Shown: in pieces, positions 60,046 to 64,000 of the stretch
How positions within the stretch are numbered: position 1 is the first letter of the stretch
Layout of the letters: the number at the start of each line of letters is the position of its first letter
DNA from: Bradysia coprophila
Taxonomy: Eukaryota; Arthropoda; Insecta; Diptera; Sciaridae
Direction of reading: 5' to 3'
DNA length: 64,000 nucleotides
NCBI RefSeq assembly: GCF_014529535.1
Contig: NW_023503313.1
Coordinates: 4,104,531-4,168,530, forward strand
The notes under the pieces: generated by a model
The model's database searches: none
What the model was told of the DNA's origin: nothing
Seen by the model: the letters and a program-made list of their open reading frames with translations, nothing else
Program-made: the position numbers and the translations under genes

Positions 60046-61365
60046 CTTGATCTGACCGCAAACCTCGATATAAAGAAGGCTTTGCGATTCGCGTATAAAC
60101 ATCAAATACATAAGCCAATACATAAGCTTTATAGTCGAGTATATAAGTTTTATAGTTGAACTGTAAAGGTACATAGATGATGTAATGTGCGTTTAAGCGC
60201 TCAATATACAAACATTTTTATTCTACAAGAACTGTATGTGTATATTTTATGTTCTCAAAATAGTAAATAGGTTCTCGGCTTCGCCTCTACAGTTTACAGT
60301 TTCTTTAGAGTTCTTGTAGTATAAATAACTATAGATTTTTTTGGGTAAAAGGCCATGGCTTTCAATCAAGGGAGTGCGCTGCTATAGTTGAAAATTGTCA
60401 CAATATCAAAACATCGCCAGTATAGTTACGACAACACAATCAGCCAATATTGTAAGGAAATAGATTTTTAATGTACATCTTAAGATGCAGGTACTCGACA
60501 TTTTTTTTTCTGATAACTTTACATGTTCTAATAACTGACGTCAGCAAATGAGAGTATAATACAGTCAATAACTGAGATTAAACAGCACAATTTTATAAAT
60601 TGCTTGATCATCATTAATCATCATTGTATGATGATGTGCATGTAAATATCACCCAGCATATTGTAACAGGTTACACTTGCAGCGCAAACGAACAATACAC
60701 CTCACTATTATACAGTCGTTTTAATCTAAATTTAATTTCAATTATATAAGTAACCATCAAAGTTTTGTTTATGACTTAAATTTGATAGGATGCCACTAAT
60801 GTCTCCCGTTAATGACTCAAAATCGTAAATAACATTGATATCCACGCGACTTATAATTGATGTTACAAAAAAAATTAATAGAATTTTGATAATTACACTC
60901 GTTTCGTATGCAAATTTTTAATCGTAAATCAACACGGTTGATTTTAACATGCACTTTCGGTTAGTAAAGATTTAATTAAACACTAATTGAGACGTTGCTG
61001 CGTTCGGGCTAAATTTATCAGTTCATGCATTGAATGAAGGACGGATTTTACCGATTAATTTAGTTTGTAAAAGTTTATTCAACTCCGCATTTAATTATAG
61101 GCTTTTAATTAATTGCATTAGGTTTTCGAATCGATGTTTTTCGATGGTTCAATGACAATTTTTTACCTTATAATGTTCTGCGCTCAAGAGTGATCTCACG
61201 CTGGTGTTGTCTATCAGTCTCGGGTAGTAGATTAGCATGCTCTGCTCAGAGTGACGTTCCATTCTCGGATAGTAGATTAGCATGCTCTGTCTATTGCGAT
61301 GCACCATCTTGCAGACATTTTCACCGTTTAGAAATGTTTTCTTGTTTTACATTTCTTACAGCAAA
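60046..61365. other. Intergenic DNA
   Basis: No gene is supported. At 61220-61295 the phrase TCGG.TAGTAGATTAGCATGC is repeated twice about 55 bp apart. Confidence 0.45.
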
Positions 61366-61371
61366 TTTATT
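61366..61371 (-). terminator. Polyadenylation signal of the PEBP gene
   Basis: AATAAA on the minus strand, 65 nt after the PEBP stop codon. Confidence 0.6.
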
Positions 61372-61435
61372 GAAAATTTTAGCATTTACATGCAAACATG
61401 ATTAATTACAAAAATTTTCGTTCAATAAATTTTAA

Positions 61436-62325
61436 TTATATACCCAGTTGCTTGTAAAGTGTGGGTACATAATCATCGTATTTGGCTTGAAAGAAATTGC
61501 CAGCAATTGCATCTCCTAATTCGTGCTTCGCGACGAAATCTTTTACCGATCTTTTGGCACGACCTTCACCAGATCTATCGAATTTTGTCAACGCATTTTT
61601 AACTGGTAAATTTCGAAAAAAAAAAATAAAATCAAATTAAGTTACTTATTGGTCAGGATCGGCTCATTGAAATCATGTTTTTGTTGCTGTTTGTACACCA
61701 AGAACACATATCTGTGAAGGTCGGTGTCTGGTGGAGGACCGGCTCCGACGTACTCAACCAGAGTGTCACCTTTCGACAAATCATTACCGGGAATGTTAAC
61801 AACCGTCCAGTGAAGCCACTGACCAAATGTCGGCTCTTTGCGAGACGGGGCGTCTGGGTCTGCAAACGTTATTGTGATATACGCAATCAGTTCGGTATTA
61901 AAATTTATTTATTTTTTATCCGCACTTACCAGTCATTATTAAAGTGTAAAATGCATCAGCATCGGCTGTCCAGTCAACTAAAGGAACATCTTTGACTTCT
62001 GTTGGGGTGAGTTCGTTTCCAAAATTCACTTCCTTATCATTGTATGTCACCTGAAATGCAAAAATGGTTGACGGTCAAACTGTTATCAATTAAATGCACA
62101 ACTCGAGCATAGAAATCATCACTGGACACATATGTAATTAATATTAATCATTAAAATAATTACCTTTAAGCCAATTCTGGGCGGTATAGCAATGACATTT
62201 GGGACGACCTTGTGTTCGGAAAAATATTTCGCAACATCATGATCATATCCGTTGTGACCATTTACCACCACAAAAAGAACGAAAAAACTTAAAGAATTTT
62301 TCAAAAGATTGAAATTCAACATCAT
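61436..62325 (-). CDS. Secreted phosphatidylethanolamine-binding protein
   Basis: A PEBP-family protein, a small globular fold with an anion pocket that binds phospholipid headgroups. Exons 62325-62164, 62050-61930, 61859-61646 and 61574-61436 join in phase to 211 residues. The pocket motifs are present: [20 protein letters not shown] and NIPG (the family signature), then [18 protein letters not shown], and a canonical C terminus (NKSGEGR...[18 protein letters not shown]). The N terminus [20 protein letters not shown] is a signal peptide, so this is a secreted form, like insect antennal or haemolymph PEBPs. I chose the first of two adjacent ATGs (62325) because the upstream in-frame codon at 62391 lies before the predicted transcription start. 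The last intron uses the acceptor GATAG at 61575; the nearer CAG (61603) would give a stop. Confidence 0.93.
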
Positions 62326-62370
62326 GGATAATATTGTAGCGACTATTGTTGTAGACAAATTGTTGTGATC

Positions 62371-62407
62371 GACTGAAGCACGACTAAACATGCAATCGTT
62401 TTTTATA
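62371..62407 (-). promoter_or_regulatory. TATA box and initiator of the PEBP gene
   Basis: On the minus strand TATAAAA (62407-62401) precedes TCAGTC (62376-62371) by 31 bases, placing the transcription start near 62374, about 49 nt before the ATG. Confidence 0.7.
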
Positions 62408-62689
62408 CAAAAAAAAAATCGGATATACGCATACTGGATTTTGAGGCATTAGATTCGTTTGAACATTATAGTGATTAATTACCTATTTCTCATAGTTTTT
62501 TTTTTCTCAGCAGAGTTTCGGTAATAACAATAAAAAATTAACAATTTTTATACCACGAATCAACACTCTGCTTTTTGAGTTTTGTAAAAAAATTTCATCG
62601 ACCTCAAGAGATACTGTCACGGTGATTAAATTTGAGAAAACATTTTCATTTTATTTGTTGAATTTTCCTAGATTTCCCCACGTTTTCCC

Positions 62690-63953
62690 CGATTCGATCA
62701 ATGGTTGTCAAATTCGCAAGATTTGGAATTGGAAGGAAAACGGCGAAGTGGTTGTGGCAATTCTTAGTAGGAAGGACAAATTACGTTCAAGTTGGCAGTG
62801 ACAAATCCAGGACGTTCGAATCAACCTCAGGAGTGCCTCCTGGAAGTTCACTTGGACCAGTGATGTTCACCGTATTTATCGGCGACGTGGTTGAAGCCGT
62901 AACATTCGCTTGTGCTTTGCTATTTGCCGACGATATCAAACTGGCTGCCATCATCAATGATCATACGGATATACGAAGATTGCAGAATGACATCGATAAC
63001 GTTAACAGTTGGAACACGGCAAACTGTCTGCAATTCAACATTGAAAAATGTCACGTCTTCAGTATTTATCGACTTGATTCAGCATTCATCAAAGCCGATT
63101 ACACTTTGGGTGGTCAAATTATCGAAAGAGTCGACGAAATCAGCGATTTGGGTGTTTTGGTCGACAGATGGTTCCACTTTGGTCACCACATCGAAACAAT
63201 GGCAATGAAATGTCGACAGACGATCGGCTGCATAAAACACTTTTCGAACGGTAATTTTACGAAAGAGACGCAGCGAATATTGTATGTGGCGTACGTTAGA
63301 TCAAGACTAGAATTCGCATCGACCATTTGGAATCCGGCGGCACAAATTTACAAGGACGACATCGAATCTATTCAAAAGCAATTTGTATCCACATTCATAA
63401 TAAGTAATAATTTTATCAAATAATTGCATTAGTGAGGTCACAGCTCTCATCAAAGTTCACGGAGGTTCCATCGATTCTGAGAAATTTTCCAGAAGTCATA
63501 TTTTCGGCCGATTATCAGCAAATTTTATGAAGTTAATATTTGCCCCAGTAGTACTTGACCTCAGCTTTCCAACGAACCCATACACGCCCGTGTCCTCGCC
63601 ACCTTACGGAAATGAAATCCGAACTACGAAACCTCATTTTTCGACTTTTGGCCACTTACAACCAGCCAGGTATGGAAGATCAAAAATATCTGAGACTGGT
63701 TTTGGGGCCTAGGCACCAAGGCCTAACTAGGCATATATAAAAAAGTCCCGGAAAAAATAGCGCCGATTTCGGTCAGTCGAAATTCAAAAGAATCCCTCAG
63801 TTGCTTATTGAACCACGAATGTCCAGAGCGTATCTTTCGAACCAGCCAGTAGTCCGGTTAATCAGAATTGTAAATGATTATAAATCGCTAGTGAGACGGA
63901 CTAATAGCAGGACGGTTTTCAAGAGTCTTTTGTTTGATGTTTTTAACCTTTGA
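62690..63953 (+). mobile_element. Broken non-LTR retrotransposon (reverse transcriptase)
   Basis: From 62701 the frame encodes the palm and thumb region of a LINE reverse transcriptase: SGVPPGSSLGPVMFTVFIGD (motif B-like), FADDIKL at about residues 75-81 (catalytic Asp pair) and ISDLGVLVD, then the CIKHF and WNPAAQIYKDDIESIQKQF block. The frame stops at 63423. About 390 bp of unrelated sequence follows (about 63400-63789). A C-terminal piece resumes at 63790 (PQLLIEPRMSRAYLSNQPVV...FKSLLFDVFNL, stop 63951-63953). The 5' part, including the endonuclease, is missing. It is a dead fragment, probably of the Jockey/CR1-like group. Confidence 0.88.
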
Positions 63954-64000
63954 CGCGCGTATCTGTTAACATTGTACATTGTGTATTCGTCAAATTCATT

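Noticed and set aside
61575-61603. Nearer CAG acceptor for PEBP exon 4
   Set aside because: It would create an immediate stop; the GATAG acceptor restores the conserved NKSG sequence.
62323-62391. Upstream in-frame start for PEBP at 62391
   Set aside because: It lies upstream of the transcription start predicted from the TATA box and initiator, and would bury the signal peptide behind 22 extra residues.
1-64000. tRNA or rRNA genes
   Set aside because: I looked for tRNA B-box-like GGTTCRA words with matching arms and for rRNA signatures and found none I could support; a covariance-model scan would be decisive.

Overview
The window is nuclear DNA of an insect, most likely a lower dipteran (a sciaroid fungus gnat is a reasonable guess, not a proof). 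The pointers are AT-rich DNA, intron-split genes with GT/AG junctions, TATA boxes paired with TCAGT-type initiators, an RR-1 cuticle protein, a ZAD zinc-finger protein, an insect-type prosaposin with eight saposin B domains, a Zasp-like PDZ protein, and a dense load of hAT-type foldback elements and miniature elements (MITEs) with 8-bp target duplications.

Layout. 1-10 kb: gene-poor, with a hAT foldback (2320-2977), a LINE tail, and a large composite repeat (4808-7850) that carries a 145-bp satellite array and PuPy microsatellites. 10.1-12.1 kb: a cuticular protein gene (+). 14.5-15.9 kb: a three-exon secreted GH24 (phage/T4-type) lysozyme with a bacterial-type SH3 domain (-), the strongest candidate in the window for horizontal acquisition. 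16.4-18.4 kb: MITE, LINE tail and a second copy of the composite repeat. 20.4-24.5 kb: nine-exon ZAD-C2H2 zinc-finger gene (-). 26.6-33.6 kb: a three-exon gene for an unrecognised 397-aa secreted protein (+). Its 5.4-kb first intron holds a broken copy of the ZAD exons, a GC-rich hAT element and a higher-order tandem repeat. 34.4-34.8 kb: 18-bp minisatellite. 35.2-43.4 kb: thirteen-exon prosaposin (-), with a 1.37-kb palindromic hAT element in its second intron. 44.6-45.4 kb: small two-exon glycine-rich gene (-) with a hAT MITE in its intron. 45.4-49.0 kb: a 3.58-kb giant foldback element with a nested MITE. 49.9-50.4 kb: a TTAA-flanked MITE with a hAT MITE inside it. 52.1-57.6 kb: Zasp-like PDZ gene (-) with two mutually exclusive 3' ends. 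58.8-60.04 kb: a third copy of the composite repeat. 61.4-62.4 kb: four-exon secreted PEBP gene (-). 62.7-64 kb: broken non-LTR retrotransposon (+).

The genes do not form one pathway. Several products are secreted or lysosomal (lysozyme, prosaposin, PEBP, cuticle protein, the 397-aa orphan). All exon models here were built by hand from splice-site phase and protein continuity; no transcript or database evidence was available.
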